Notes: generated by a model from the letters alone, not told the origin. Shown: positions 1 through 9,156, counted from the first letter of the stretch. The stretch: 64,000 nucleotides of DNA from Blautia luti (GCF_013304735.1 NZ_JAAITI010000004.1:1-64000); one strand, 5' to 3'. Made by a program: numbers and translations.

Positions 1-57
1 TATCTGGGCATGTTCGGGACTTACACCCGTTAGAGCGCGCCCATGGCGCGCAAACTC
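1..57 (-). mobile_element. Possible 5' end of a group II intron (partial)
   Basis: Read on the minus strand, this edge has a GCGCGCC/GGCGCGC hairpin followed by GGGTGTAAGTCCC. A GGGTGNAAGTCCC hairpin near the start of domain I is typical of bacterial group II introns. The segment begins immediately after an intrinsic terminator, and class C group II introns are known to insert there. The intron body and reverse transcriptase would lie outside the window, and the expected GUGYG 5' end is not clear. It could instead be some other structured RNA. Confidence 0.4.
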
Positions 58-92
58 AAAAAATGCAGGTTCCAGAAAGAACCTGCATTTTT
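58..92 (-). terminator. Intrinsic terminator after the SH3-domain gene
   Basis: The stem AATGCAGGTTC/GAACCTGCATT has a 6-base loop (CAGAAA) and a T-run on both strands, so it could act in both directions. It lies 11 bases beyond the stop codon of the minus-strand gene that ends at 103. Confidence 0.85.
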
Positions 93-102
93 ATTACCCT
101 TA

Positions 103-1023
103 CTACTCTAACAGACCACTGTATATATATCCGGTCTGTCCATCATAATCAACCTGTATCCAGTCGCCTTCCTGCCCCTTCTTCTCAACTTCCGTTCCTG
201 CAGAAAGTCCACCGATAACCTCACCCTCTGAATCTGCTGAAGCACGAACATTACAGTCCTCTGTAACTGTAAGTACTGTTCCCACATCTGCGGAAGCACT
301 TGCATCATCACCAAGTCCCTGAAGAAATTCTGCCAAGGCCGAATCACTCGCCTGCGCTGCTTCATAATCCGCTTTTACTTTTGTGATGAGATCCTGCACA
401 TCTTTTCCAGATTCCAGTTTTTTTACATAGGCACTGATATCTGCATCTTCATCAGCACCACCTTTGATCTTCAGGCTGCCGTCACTGTCCGTTTCTACAT
501 AAAACTGACTCAGCGCCGGAACCGGAGTCTCAATACCTGTACAGATATAATTAAAGACCACATAAACGACATACGAATCGTCCGTTAATCCTTTTTTCGC
601 ATAAACATCCTGTACTTCATACCCATCAATATAATCCCTTGAATTAATCTGTGACTCATCGGCCGGTGTAAATCCGTCCTCAATCGTCTTAAGTGTTGCA
701 ATGTCTTTTTCCCCAAAAGCTTTATAATAGCTTTGAATCAGCTCGGTTACTTCCGTGCTGGCTTTTTCCATGGTTGTCTCCGCATTCGTATCTGTCGCGG
801 GACTGGCGTCTTTCTTCTCGTCTGTCTCCCCATCATTTGCCGGAGAAGAAGGATCATTTTCCTGGTTACTTTGGGCTGTTTTCTGATCTTCATTGGAATT
901 CCCCTTCTTACCTCCAACACAGGCGCGGACGCCAAAGATCAGAACAAGCACGATCACCAGAATTGCTCCGCCTAGCATAAAATAGCGAAGGTTATCTGAT
1001 AACCATTCTCTGAAATCATCCAA
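103..1023 (-). CDS. Membrane-anchored protein with C-terminal SH3b domain
   Basis: A protein of about 306 residues. It has a short cytoplasmic N-terminus, one hydrophobic segment (YFMLGGAILVIVLVLIFGV, roughly residues 13-31), a Ser/Asn/Asp/Glu-rich linker, a middle domain of about 150 residues that I do not recognise, and a C-terminal SH3b domain of about 55 residues (VTEDCNVRASADSEGEVI through GYIYSGLLE). SH3b domains usually bind cell-wall material, so an anchored wall- or envelope-associated role is inferred. The start is set at the TTG at 1023 because AAGGAGG sits 8 bases upstream at 1032-1038. The upstream in-frame extension would run through the gap to the tRNA and has no ribosome binding site. 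The gene follows tRNA-Arg in the same direction. Confidence 0.8.
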   Translation of the reverse strand: MDDFREWLSDNLRYFMLGGAILVIVLVLIFGVRACVGGKKGNSNEDQKTAQSNQENDPSSPANDGETDEKKDASPATDTNAETTMEKASTEVTELIQSYYKAFGEKDIATLKTIEDGFTPADESQINSRDYIDGYEVQDVYAKKGLTDDSYVVYVVFNYICTGIETPVPALSQFYVETDSDGSLKIKGGADEDADISAYVKKLESGKDVQDLITKVKADYEAAQASDSALAEFLQGLGDDASASADVGTVLTVTEDCNVRASADSEGEVIGGLSAGTEVEKKGQEGDWIQVDYDGQTGYIYSGLLE

Positions 1024-1080
1024 GTTCTTGTCCTCCTTATCATAACAACACGCCGGAACAATTCCCACTGTCCCGGGTAA

Positions 1081-1152
1081 CACACCTGAAGGGAATCGAA
1101 CCCCCGCACATGGTACCGGAAACCACTGCTCTATCCACTGAGCTACAGGTGC
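1081..1152 (-). tRNA. tRNA-Arg (anticodon CCG)
   Basis: On the minus strand a full cloverleaf can be drawn: acceptor GCACCTG/CAGGTGT (closing G-U pair), D-arm GCTC...GAGC, anticodon stem GTGGT/ACCAT with loop TTCCGGT (anticodon CCG, reads CGG), and a T-arm with loop TTCGATT. The 3' CCA is not encoded. Confidence 0.9.
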
Positions 1153-1286
1153 ATAATGAAAAACATAACTTCTAAATCAGGTATGAAATTATCAAAGTAG
1201 GTTTACACTGTCTTTGATTTTAGCACAAAAGCCTGAAATTGTAAAGATTTTTTTGAACAGTGTACATTCATTATACATTTTGTGTT

Positions 1287-1325
1287 ATTTCAGGCGCAGA
1301 TTGCAATGATATCCACGCCTGAAAT
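1287..1325. repeat. Inverted repeat downstream of the membrane-protein operon
   Basis: The 10-base arms ATTTCAGGCG (1287-1296) and CGCCTGAAAT (1316-1325) enclose a 19-base loop. The repeat lies just past the minus-strand stop at 1329 and may end that operon, but it has no clean T-run on either side. Confidence 0.5.
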
Positions 1326-1328
1326 CCT

Positions 1329-2102
1329 TTATCTGTACTGCTCACATACAAAAATATAATACAGATCCACCGTATCCAGAATACGGTACCCTCCATTCTC
1401 CATATCCTGAAGAAATTTTTCATTCGGAGGTACCATAACTACATAGGTACATTCTGCAGTATTCGCCAGATCGGATACTGTTTTTCCATCCGGAATCTCG
1501 GAAGTAATCTGTTTATACAGATTTTTTATAGTTTTATCCGCAGCCCCATATCCTCTTCGTCCATATACCATTTTCAGTGACGGATCATAAACCCGGATAT
1601 AAGATGCCGCATATTCATCTGCTGCAATTCTTACTTCCCTTTTGTTTCTGTCAGCATTGATTTTGTTGCAAATCATTGCAATTTCATCCGGAACCTGCCG
1701 ATGGTTATAAACTCTTTCAAAATTCCCAGCTTTTATCATGCCTGTTCCGGAAATAACGACTGCCCCCACAAGAACCGCCGTCAGAACTGCCTGCAAAATT
1801 CCATTTTTCGACCTGCTCACAACTTCTGTAAAACCGCCTGCAATTACAGGTACTGTAGGCAAAAGCCAGAGAACTCTCCAGTATACGCTCTCTCCTATAC
1901 AACGCATAATCACGCGTCCGGATACAGGACAGAAAAACAACCCCAGCAGAAGAACCGTATAAAAAAACAGTCTGAGTGCGATCCCTTTCTTTCTTCCCAG
2001 AATCAGTATACCAATTCCACTAAGCGCCAGCAGATATTGTACCCATCCATTGCCCCAGTACATATCCCATATGGTAACAGCCCATGTAACGATTTCTTTC
2101 AT
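1329..2102 (-). CDS. Multispanning membrane protein, extracytoplasmic C-terminus
   Basis: 257 residues. Several hydrophobic segments fill the first ~120 residues, followed by a soluble tail of about 130 residues (NFERVYNHRQVPDEIAMICN to the end). The tail reads like the C-terminal domain of DUF6077-type or glycosyltransferase-like membrane proteins, and together with the upstream gene at 2112-3143 it may make up one functional unit. The ATG at 2102 follows AGGAG, which overlaps the upstream stop, so the two are probably translationally coupled. No catalytic motif was recognised. The function is unknown. Confidence 0.7.
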   Translation of the reverse strand: MKEIVTWAVTIWDMYWGNGWVQYLLALSGIGILILGRKKGIALRLFFYTVLLLGLFFCPVSGRVIMRCIGESVYWRVLWLLPTVPVIAGGFTEVVSRSKNGILQAVLTAVLVGAVVISGTGMIKAGNFERVYNHRQVPDEIAMICNKINADRNKREVRIAADEYAASYIRVYDPSLKMVYGRRGYGAADKTIKNLYKQITSEIPDGKTVSDLANTAECTYVVMVPPNEKFLQDMENGGYRILDTVDLYYIFVCEQYR

Positions 2103-2111
2103 TCTCTTCTC

Positions 2112-3143
2112 CTATCGGATCACAATATATATTGCTCCCAGAATCAGGGATGGCAGACAGCACAGTGCCGTACATGCAGCTTTTTCAAGGCTTCGAAACC
2201 GCACCAGTCCCATCACCATAAGAACCACCAGCATGATACATGCCAGAATAATCCCCATGGAAGAAAGCAGACAACAGGAAATATCTGCCATCAGAAGCAA
2301 AAGCCACGTATATTCCCTTTGCTTCTCCAGAATAATGCAGCAACCCAGATACAGAAGCAATGGAAGAAAAACAGAAGCCAGGCAGGCTTTTCCCTGCCAG
2401 ATACGAATCATCTGAAAGTTTTCTGAATTATAAATGGAATATCCCGAAAACCAGATCAATACTGCACAGAATATCATAAAAATTCCCCTGGCGTTCTTTT
2501 GTTCAGGGAACCATTTTTTTGCATACTGATATAAGACCACATAAGCCATAAAAATAAATACTGCCGGAAATATCATATGTGCCACAATCGCCGGATGAAA
2601 TCCGCAGAGAGAACTCACCACTGCAAGAAACACCGGAAACGGCGACAGAACGTATCTGCTTGGCAGATGTGCATATGCATAACCGGTATATGGATTTATG
2701 GAAAAAATCGTATCTGTATGTACAGACGTTGTGGCAGTTGCCACATAAAAAGCATCGTCGGCATCCATATGTGCCAGAAATGATGCAACCGCCAGCTGAA
2801 AAATGATCAGCACTGCCGCAATCCAGAAATATACCGATGTTTCCATGTGTTTTTTTTCACCGTTTCCGGACATACGTTTTTCTCTGCACATAAAAATAAA
2901 TCCTGCCACAGCTGCCACAGCCATAACTCCCGCAAAACTGTATTCCAGAATATGCAGCGAAAGTTTTGCCCACATCATCGGAAGTATCATCAGTTCCGCA
3001 ACGGAAAACATCAGAAGATACCCGGCAAGAAGATACATGCCCATGGATTTCTTTTTACTTTTGTAAAAGACTGTCCCTCCGGCTGCCCACGGAACTGCCA
3101 GCAGCCACAAAGCTGCCAGCAGACATTTGATCACCATATTCAT
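2112..3143 (-). CDS. Polytopic membrane protein, DUF6077-like
   Basis: 343 residues with about 9-10 hydrophobic segments. An acidic DADDAFYVA stretch after roughly the fourth segment, and the conserved-looking run through INPYTGYAYAHLPSRYVLSPF, resemble DUF6077 membrane proteins, which look like GT-C-fold transferases. A glycan or lipid role is only inference. The start codon overlaps the stop of the molybdenum hydroxylase gene (ATGA), so translation is coupled to the xdh genes. The following gene (1329-2102) may be the second half of the same system. Confidence 0.65.
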   Translation of the reverse strand: MNMVIKCLLAALWLLAVPWAAGGTVFYKSKKKSMGMYLLAGYLLMFSVAELMILPMMWAKLSLHILEYSFAGVMAVAAVAGFIFMCREKRMSGNGEKKHMETSVYFWIAAVLIIFQLAVASFLAHMDADDAFYVATATTSVHTDTIFSINPYTGYAYAHLPSRYVLSPFPVFLAVVSSLCGFHPAIVAHMIFPAVFIFMAYVVLYQYAKKWFPEQKNARGIFMIFCAVLIWFSGYSIYNSENFQMIRIWQGKACLASVFLPLLLYLGCCIILEKQREYTWLLLLMADISCCLLSSMGIILACIMLVVLMVMGLVRFRSLEKAACTALCCLPSLILGAIYIVIR

Positions 3144-5434
3144 TTCTTCTCTCCGGCTTCCTGCTCAAGAATTCCCATCGCAACTTTTTCCGGAGTGATC
3201 GGGAGCTCTCTGACACGTACACCTGTTGCATTATAAACCGCATTGGCAATGGCCGGACAAGGTGTATCGATCACAAGCTCACCAATGGATTTTGCACCGA
3301 AAGGACCTGTCTTCTCGTAGCTGCTTTCAAACTCGATCCGTACCTTCGGAATATCCATACGGTTGGGGATCTTATACTGCATAAAGGAATTGTTACGGAT
3401 CTTTCCCTTATCTGTATACTGGATATCCTCATACAGAACCATTCCGATACCCTGACCGATACCGCCTTCTGCCTGCACTCTGGCAAGATTTGGATTGATC
3501 GGGGTTCCACAGTCGATCACGCCCACATAATCAACGACATCGATCTGTCCGGTTTCCTTATCGATCTCCACTTCAGCTGCACCTACCATAAACGGTGGCG
3601 GAGAGATCGGAGAAGAATATTCTTTTACAACCTGAAGCTCACTGCAGACTCCACAGGTTGCTTTTCCTGCGATCTGCTGCAGCGTTACCTCTTTTCCGTC
3701 TTCTGTGCGGACTTTTTCTCCGTCAAAATCAGAATCCTCTGCAGATACCCCAAGCATCTGTGCGCCAAAAGCGTGGATTCTCTTTCTGAGTTCTCCGCAT
3801 GCCTGGATCACGGCATTTCCGGTAGCGTAGGTTGTAGAAGATGCATAAGAACCGGAATCATAAGGAGAAATATCTGTATCCACACTGAATACCACGATAT
3901 TTTTCATATCTGTATCCAGACAGTCTGCTGCCATCTGGGCAAGAATGGTATCACAGCCGGTTCCCATATCAGAACAGCCAAGTGCCAGGGTATAGGAACC
4001 ATCCTCATTTAATTTAATGTCTGCTCCGCCGACATCGATCCCTGCAATAGATGAGCCCTGCATGGCCATGGCGATGCCGACACCCCGTACTTTGCCGTTA
4101 CCCATATCACGGAACGGATATTTCTCATCCCATCCGATCATTTCCTTTGCACGGGCAAGACATTTATCCATGGTACAGCTGCCGTTGATCGGTACATCCG
4201 GATATCCCGGAAGTGCCTCTCCCTCCATTGGCATGTTCAGCTCACGGAATTTTACCGGATCCATACCCATCTTATGAGCCAGCTCATCTGCTGCGGACTC
4301 CACAGCAAAAATACCCTGTGTGGCACCATAGCCACGATATGCGCCAGCTGCCTGCATATTGGTGTAAACAACGTCATAGGCAAAACGGTAGGCTTCCGTA
4401 TGACGATACAGCGCAATGGATTTATGGCCGGAAAGTCCTACGGTTGTAGGCCCATGCTCTCCATAGGCACCGGTGTTGGAAAGAGTATAAAGATCGATCG
4501 CCTTTACAATGCCGTTTTCGTCTGCACCCATACGGATATGGACTTCCATCTCATGACGCGGAGAAGACGCGATCATGGATTCCTTTCTGGAAAAAACGAT
4601 CTTGGACGGACGCCCGGTAACCCATGTTACCAGTGCCGGGAAAACCTCACTGACAGAAGACTGTTTTGCACCAAAGCCGCCTCCGATACGAGGCTTGATC
4701 ACACGAACTTTAGAAGACGGAATGTTCAGCGCATTTCCTACGATCCTTCGGATATGAAACGGGATCTGAGTGGAAGAAACCACCGTCAGTCTCTGAAAAT
4801 GGTCCATATAACAGTAGGTACGGAAGGTCTCCATCATGGTCTGCTGATTTGCCTTTGTGTGGTAAACCTGGTCTACTGTATACGCACATTTTTCCAGCAT
4901 GGCATCCACATCACCCACTTCTTCTACATTGGAGGAACAGAGATTACGCTTATTATCTCCACCGGCCGGGATCGGCATATACCAGTCATCCTCCGGGTGC
5001 ACCAGAATGGGATTATCCTTGGCTGTGTGGATATCCAGAACTGCTTCCTCCACACGATATTTTACCTTAATGCGTTTCAGGGCTTTATCTACTGCCTCTT
5101 CTGTCTCACCGGCTACGATGGCAACCGGATCCCCTACAAAACGCACATGCTTATCTATGATATAACGATCCCATGGACTGATCTCAGGCGCTGTCTGCCC
5201 GGCCAGAGTAAATCTTTTGTGGGAAACATCCTCATAGGTCAGAACACAGGCAATCCCCTCGATCTTCTTTGCAGCATCTGTCTTGATCTCTTCCACCCAA
5301 GCATTGGCATGAGGACTTCTTAAGATCTTGACGATCAGGCAGTCAGAAGGTGCAAGATCATCGGTATAGACCGGTTTTCCGGTTACCAGCGACATTGCAT
5401 CTGTTTTTGGCACCGGCTTGTTTACGTATTTCAT
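3140..5434 (-). CDS. Xanthine dehydrogenase-family molybdopterin-binding subunit
   Basis: 764 residues, the normal size for the stand-alone molybdenum subunit of a three-subunit hydroxylase. It begins with the a/b-hammerhead region (GKPVYTDDLAPSDCL). It continues with molybdopterin motifs PRIGGGFGAKQ, a substrate-pocket AYRGYGATQG, GGIGQGIG near residue 640, and the catalytic-Glu context GAKSIGELVIDTP close to the C-terminus. The family hydroxylates purines or other N-heterocycles, with electrons passing from Mo to 2Fe-2S to FAD. Xanthine or hypoxanthine is the default guess, but the substrate cannot be set from sequence. The gene overlaps the Fe-S gene upstream and a membrane protein downstream by 4 bases each. 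No maturation factors (XdhC/MocA type) are visible nearby. Confidence 0.9.
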   Translation of the reverse strand: MKYVNKPVPKTDAMSLVTGKPVYTDDLAPSDCLIVKILRSPHANAWVEEIKTDAAKKIEGIACVLTYEDVSHKRFTLAGQTAPEISPWDRYIIDKHVRFVGDPVAIVAGETEEAVDKALKRIKVKYRVEEAVLDIHTAKDNPILVHPEDDWYMPIPAGGDNKRNLCSSNVEEVGDVDAMLEKCAYTVDQVYHTKANQQTMMETFRTYCYMDHFQRLTVVSSTQIPFHIRRIVGNALNIPSSKVRVIKPRIGGGFGAKQSSVSEVFPALVTWVTGRPSKIVFSRKESMIASSPRHEMEVHIRMGADENGIVKAIDLYTLSNTGAYGEHGPTTVGLSGHKSIALYRHTEAYRFAYDVVYTNMQAAGAYRGYGATQGIFAVESAADELAHKMGMDPVKFRELNMPMEGEALPGYPDVPINGSCTMDKCLARAKEMIGWDEKYPFRDMGNGKVRGVGIAMAMQGSSIAGIDVGGADIKLNEDGSYTLALGCSDMGTGCDTILAQMAADCLDTDMKNIVVFSVDTDISPYDSGSYASSTTYATGNAVIQACGELRKRIHAFGAQMLGVSAEDSDFDGEKVRTEDGKEVTLQQIAGKATCGVCSELQVVKEYSSPISPPPFMVGAAEVEIDKETGQIDVVDYVGVIDCGTPINPNLARVQAEGGIGQGIGMVLYEDIQYTDKGKIRNNSFMQYKIPNRMDIPKVRIEFESSYEKTGPFGAKSIGELVIDTPCPAIANAVYNATGVRVRELPITPEKVAMGILEQEAGEKK

Positions 5435-5901
5435 TTTCCTTCCTCCTGTCCTTTTTTATAGTCGAGAAATTTCAGGATACTTCTGGTCTGTCCCACAAAT
5501 CCCGAGCAACGGCACAGATTTCCGGAAAGATACTCCAGGATATCCTCTTCTGTGGGATCTTCCAGTTCCTTTAACATGGCAAATACATTCATGATAAATC
5601 CCGGATTGCAGAAGCCGCACTGCTCTGCTCCTTCATTTGCCATAAAAGCGCCGAATTCCTTTGCTTCCTCCTGCATTCCCTCCAGAGTCACGATCCGTTT
5701 CCCGTCTGCGCGGACAGCTAGCATGGAGCAGGACAGTACCGGACGTTCATCCATCAGCACAGTACAGAGACCACAGTTTGCAGTCTCACAGCCACGTTTT
5801 ACGCTGTAACAGCTGTTTTTCCGCAGGAAATCCAGAAGCAGTTCATCCGGACGTACCTCTGCCTGCCGTTTTACACCATTCAGCCAGAAAGTGATATTCA
5901 T
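5431..5901 (-). CDS. Xanthine dehydrogenase-family (2Fe-2S) subunit
   Basis: 156 residues, typical for this subunit. The N-terminal plant-type 2Fe-2S domain carries CYSVKRGCETANCGLC followed by the fourth ligand in PVLSCSML. The C-terminal helical domain carries the second cluster in EQCGFCNPGF and NLCRCSGF. It transfers electrons from the molybdenum subunit to the FAD subunit. It overlaps both neighbours by 4 bases (ATGA), so FAD, Fe-S and Mo subunits are made from one message in that order. Confidence 0.95.
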   Translation of the reverse strand: MNITFWLNGVKRQAEVRPDELLLDFLRKNSCYSVKRGCETANCGLCTVLMDERPVLSCSMLAVRADGKRIVTLEGMQEEAKEFGAFMANEGAEQCGFCNPGFIMNVFAMLKELEDPTEEDILEYLSGNLCRCSGFVGQTRSILKFLDYKKGQEEGK

Positions 5902-6710
5902 TCTGCTCTCCCTCCGATCTCTTCCCAGGCTCTTCTTGTAAGGACTTTCACAAGAAGACTTCTGTATTCTTTTGAAGCACGCATGTTCTTGTCTGTAGAA
6001 ACATGTTCCGCCGCATATGCGGCAAAAGATGCTGCTGCATCCTTTTTCTGCTGTGCATTCATCTGTACAAAATCTTTTAAGATTTCCTCTTCATCTTCCA
6101 CGATCATTGCTTTTCCGGGTCTGGCCCCAATGACAGTTCTTGCTTTTCCGCCAATAAGAGCGGCCGCACAGGTGAGCACAGGAAAATCTGTGGAATTGTT
6201 CCGCTGACTTAAGTACACACTGTTCAGCGGCTGTTTTTTTACAATGATATTTACCAGGATATCGTTATCCTTTTCTATGGATGCAAACTGTGCCAGCGGA
6301 ATGGTTCCGCCATTGTACAGCTCCACCCAGGTATCCAGCGCCAGAAACATGGTCAGTACATCGGAAAATCCGAATCTTCCGAAAATACTTCCGCCCACTG
6401 TGGCACAGTTTCGAAACTGCACACCCACAATGTGCCGTACACTTTCCCGGATAGCACCGTTTGTATAGGCATTCAGCTTTTTATGGGTTTCCAGCGCATG
6501 AAGTGGTGTCATGCAGCCGATCACAAATGCGTCTTCCGTTTCTGTAATAGTATCCAGCCCAAGACCTGACAGGTCAATGGCTGTCATGATGTTCCGGTTT
6601 CCCATTTTCAGCCAGACCATACCGCCCAGCACACAGGCTGTTCTTTTCTGGTTCAGTTCATATGCCTGTTCAAGGCTTTCTGCCTTTACGTAATTCTTTA
6701 TCTTCAGCAT
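5898..6710 (-). CDS. Xanthine dehydrogenase-family FAD-binding subunit
   Basis: 270 residues. The first FAD contact is VLGGMVWLKMG near residues 28-38 and the second is the family signature ATVGGSIFGRFGFSD around residue 105. A CO dehydrogenase flavoprotein C-terminal-like region completes it. In this family the subunit passes electrons to NAD+ or another carrier. It is the first gene of the xdh operon, which runs on through the Fe-S and Mo subunits into two membrane proteins. Confidence 0.92.
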   Translation of the reverse strand: MLKIKNYVKAESLEQAYELNQKRTACVLGGMVWLKMGNRNIMTAIDLSGLGLDTITETEDAFVIGCMTPLHALETHKKLNAYTNGAIRESVRHIVGVQFRNCATVGGSIFGRFGFSDVLTMFLALDTWVELYNGGTIPLAQFASIEKDNDILVNIIVKKQPLNSVYLSQRNNSTDFPVLTCAAALIGGKARTVIGARPGKAMIVEDEEEILKDFVQMNAQQKKDAAASFAAYAAEHVSTDKNMRASKEYRSLLVKVLTRRAWEEIGGRAE

Positions 6711-6747
6711 ACTTTATTCCCTTCTGAATTCTCATTCTCTTTCTTTA

Positions 6748-6765
6748 CGGCTGTTTTTTCAGCCG
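6748..6765. repeat. Short hairpin between GH13 and xdh genes
   Basis: CGGCTG/CAGCCG with a 6-T loop. On the minus strand it sits between the end of the alpha-glucosidase gene and the start of the xdh operon. No T-run follows, so it is a weak terminator at best. Confidence 0.3.
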
Positions 6766-6832
6766 AACATTTATTTTAACAGACTGTCAGCTAAATAGCT
6801 ATTGTTTTTTTCTCTGCTGTTCTGACGCCGCA

Positions 6833-8509
6833 TTAGACAGCGGTCTCCAGAACGATAAACTGATACGGTTTCAAAATGATCTCTTTTTCTGTGATCTCCA
6901 CAGCTTTCTGATTATTCAGAAGCACCTCTTTTACTTCTCCCGGCAAAGATACCTTCTGTGACTGTGCCTGCATATTTCCCAGGATCAGAAGATTTTTCTC
7001 ACCGTTTCTTGTATATGCGATCAGATTCTTCTGTTCTTCCTGATATGGAGCAAATGTTCCGTATACAAGCGTTTCTTTATATTCCGGAGCTTTTCTCAGT
7101 GCAGTCAGCTTTTTGTAGAAAGAAAGGAGGGAGTCACTGTCCGTTAACTGGGTCTCTACATTGATTTCCTTATAATTGGGATTGACACCAAGCCACGGCT
7201 CTCCTTCTGTAAATCCCGCATTTTTCTCTGCGCTCCACTGTACCGGAGTTCTGGCATTGTCTCTGGAAAATGCGGAAGCAGCATCAAGCGCTTCTTTTTC
7301 ACTGCATCCGGCACGGAGCGCTACCTGGTATTCATCGATGGTACTGATGTCATCGATCTGGTCCATAGAAGTAAACTCCATATTCTCCATACCTATTTCC
7401 TGCCCCTGATAAATAAACGGAATTCCCTTCAGCAGGAAATAAACACCTGCCAGGAGCTTCCTGGAATCCGGACAGCGGTCTTCCGGAGAAATATAGTGAC
7501 AGACACCTCTTGGCTCATCATGATTCTCAATAATGTTGGAGATCATACCGGTATCCCCGATCTTTTTCTGAGTATGGAAAATACACTTCTTGTACTCTTC
7601 CGGGGTCAGGTACGGTTTGGATGCATACCAGCCATCCTCGCTCTTTCCGTAACAGGTTTCCTCAAAATCAAACATAGACGAAAAGTATCCGTTTTCTCCG
7701 ATGAAGTCTTTGATCTCATCTTCCTTTTCATTGAAGACCTCTCCTACAGTAAAAGCATCATAGGGATGAAAGCATTTTTCTGCCATCTCTCCCAGGAATT
7801 CTCCGATCCCTTCTGCCTCCTCCAGCATCCTTTCGATACTGCAAAGCCCGTCTGCACGATCGGCAGGATAATCGGAAAACGGAAGCTTCTTCTTGATATT
7901 GATAATAGCATCAATACGGAATCCTCCAAGCCCCTTTTCCATCCACCAACGGATGTTTTTGTAGACTTCCTCTCTTACCTCCGGATTCTCCCAGTTGAGA
8001 TCCGGCTGCTTCTTGTGGAATACATGGAGATACTGTTTATCCGGATGTCCCGGAAGTTCTTCCCATACCGGACCACCGAAATAGCTCCTCCAGTTGCAGG
8101 GAGCCTTGTCATCCTTTTTGTCCCGGATATAAAAGAAATTTCCATACTTTCCGTCCGGATCCTTAATGGCCTGCTGAAACCACTCATGCTCATCGGAGCA
8201 GTGATTTACCACCAGATCCATAAGGATGTACATCTCTCTTTTTTTCGCTTCTGCGATCAGCCGGTCCATATCCTCCATGGTCCCAAACCGCGGATCGATC
8301 GCATAATAATCTGCAATGTCATATCCCTGGTCTGCAAGAGGAGATTTATAGATCGGGGAAAGCCAGAGGATATCTGCTCCCAGTTCCTTCAGATAATCAA
8401 GCTTGCTGATGATTCCCGGGATATCCCCGATCCCATCTCCGTTGGAATCATAAAAGCTCTTGGGGTATATCTGATATACCACCTTGTCATGCCACCATTT
8501 TCGTTCCAT
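6833..8509 (-). CDS. GH13 alpha-glucosidase (oligo-1,6-glucosidase type)
   Basis: 558 residues, full length for GH13_31 alpha-glucosidases. It has the N-terminal WWHDKVVYQIYPKSFYD, region I DLVVNH, region II GFRIDAI with the nucleophile Asp, region III TVGEVF with the acid/base Glu, region IV IENHDEPR with the transition-state Asp, and a C-terminal beta domain ending YQFIVLETAV. No signal peptide, so it is cytoplasmic and hydrolyses imported short alpha-glucosides. The residue after the nucleophile is Ala; alpha-1,6-specific members usually have Val there, so the linkage preference is open. Trehalose-6-phosphate hydrolase is a less likely alternative. It follows a GNAT gene by 11 bases. Confidence 0.9.
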   Translation of the reverse strand: MERKWWHDKVVYQIYPKSFYDSNGDGIGDIPGIISKLDYLKELGADILWLSPIYKSPLADQGYDIADYYAIDPRFGTMEDMDRLIAEAKKREMYILMDLVVNHCSDEHEWFQQAIKDPDGKYGNFFYIRDKKDDKAPCNWRSYFGGPVWEELPGHPDKQYLHVFHKKQPDLNWENPEVREEVYKNIRWWMEKGLGGFRIDAIINIKKKLPFSDYPADRADGLCSIERMLEEAEGIGEFLGEMAEKCFHPYDAFTVGEVFNEKEDEIKDFIGENGYFSSMFDFEETCYGKSEDGWYASKPYLTPEEYKKCIFHTQKKIGDTGMISNIIENHDEPRGVCHYISPEDRCPDSRKLLAGVYFLLKGIPFIYQGQEIGMENMEFTSMDQIDDISTIDEYQVALRAGCSEKEALDAASAFSRDNARTPVQWSAEKNAGFTEGEPWLGVNPNYKEINVETQLTDSDSLLSFYKKLTALRKAPEYKETLVYGTFAPYQEEQKNLIAYTRNGEKNLLILGNMQAQSQKVSLPGEVKEVLLNNQKAVEITEKEIILKPYQFIVLETAV

Positions 8510-8520
8510 CGTAATTCCTC

Positions 8521-9156
8521 CTATGCCTGTTTGATCATGCAGTACTGCTTCAGATCAAATCCTTTTTTCTGTACAATGCCGTATAATTTAAATCCGAATT
8601 TCTCATACATGGAAACATTTGCCGGATTATGGGTTTCCAGAGAGATCATCAGCTTATGCCTGTCCGCATAATCGATCACCTCATCCATCAGCTTCTCAGC
8701 AAGACCATGATGCTGCATCTTCGGCGCCACAGCCAGATAGATCACATGAAGTCTTTCTGCTGTATGAAGCTGGGAAGTCCAGCTGGAATTCAGATAATCT
8801 TTTCCCTGGATGAATTTCCGCAGGGTCGCAAGACTTGGATCCTCTTTGATCAGATAGCCATCTGTTTTCAGAAGGGCAAAAAAATCCACCATCAGATTAT
8901 GTAAGGCTGCTTCATGCTCCGTTCCGTCGGATACTACCAGGATGCTGTTCAGCTCACTGCTGTCTGCATAGATCTCACAGGTCTCAAAAAACTCCGTAAG
9001 ATCACAGGTAAAAAGCTCCGGCATCAGACGTTCTCTGGTATCCCTGTCTGGGATCAGTGCATGATACAGAGGATCCTCCGAAAAACATACGGTCAATATC
9101 CGGATCAACCTGTCCAGATCTTCTTCTTTCACTCGGTATAAATTATGGCTTTCCAT
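8521..9156 (-). CDS. GNAT-family N-acetyltransferase
   Basis: 211 residues with a GNAT fold. The acetyl-CoA loop is VAPKMQHHGLAEKLMDEVI, a variant of the usual (R/Q)xxGxG/A, and the C-terminal motif is HNPANVSMYEKFGFKLYG. The substrate is unknown. It lies between an M28 peptidase and the alpha-glucosidase with gaps of 20 and 11 bases, so all three are likely co-transcribed, though the functions have no obvious link. Confidence 0.85.
   Translation of the reverse strand: MESHNLYRVKEEDLDRLIRILTVCFSEDPLYHALIPDRDTRERLMPELFTCDLTEFFETCEIYADSSELNSILVVSDGTEHEAALHNLMVDFFALLKTDGYLIKEDPSLATLRKFIQGKDYLNSSWTSQLHTAERLHVIYLAVAPKMQHHGLAEKLMDEVIDYADRHKLMISLETHNPANVSMYEKFGFKLYGIVQKKGFDLKQYCMIKQA

Noticed and set aside
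1701-2426. Plus-strand open frame of 241 codons across two membrane genes
   Set aside because: Low-complexity translation rich in His, Asn and Gln, antisense to both membrane proteins.
4274-5323. Long plus-strand open frame (349 codons)
   Set aside because: It is antisense to the molybdenum hydroxylase subunit, whose motifs are clear, and it has no ribosome binding site.
7496-8671. Long plus-strand open frame (391 codons)
   Set aside because: It is antisense to the GH13 alpha-glucosidase, which has all catalytic motifs.
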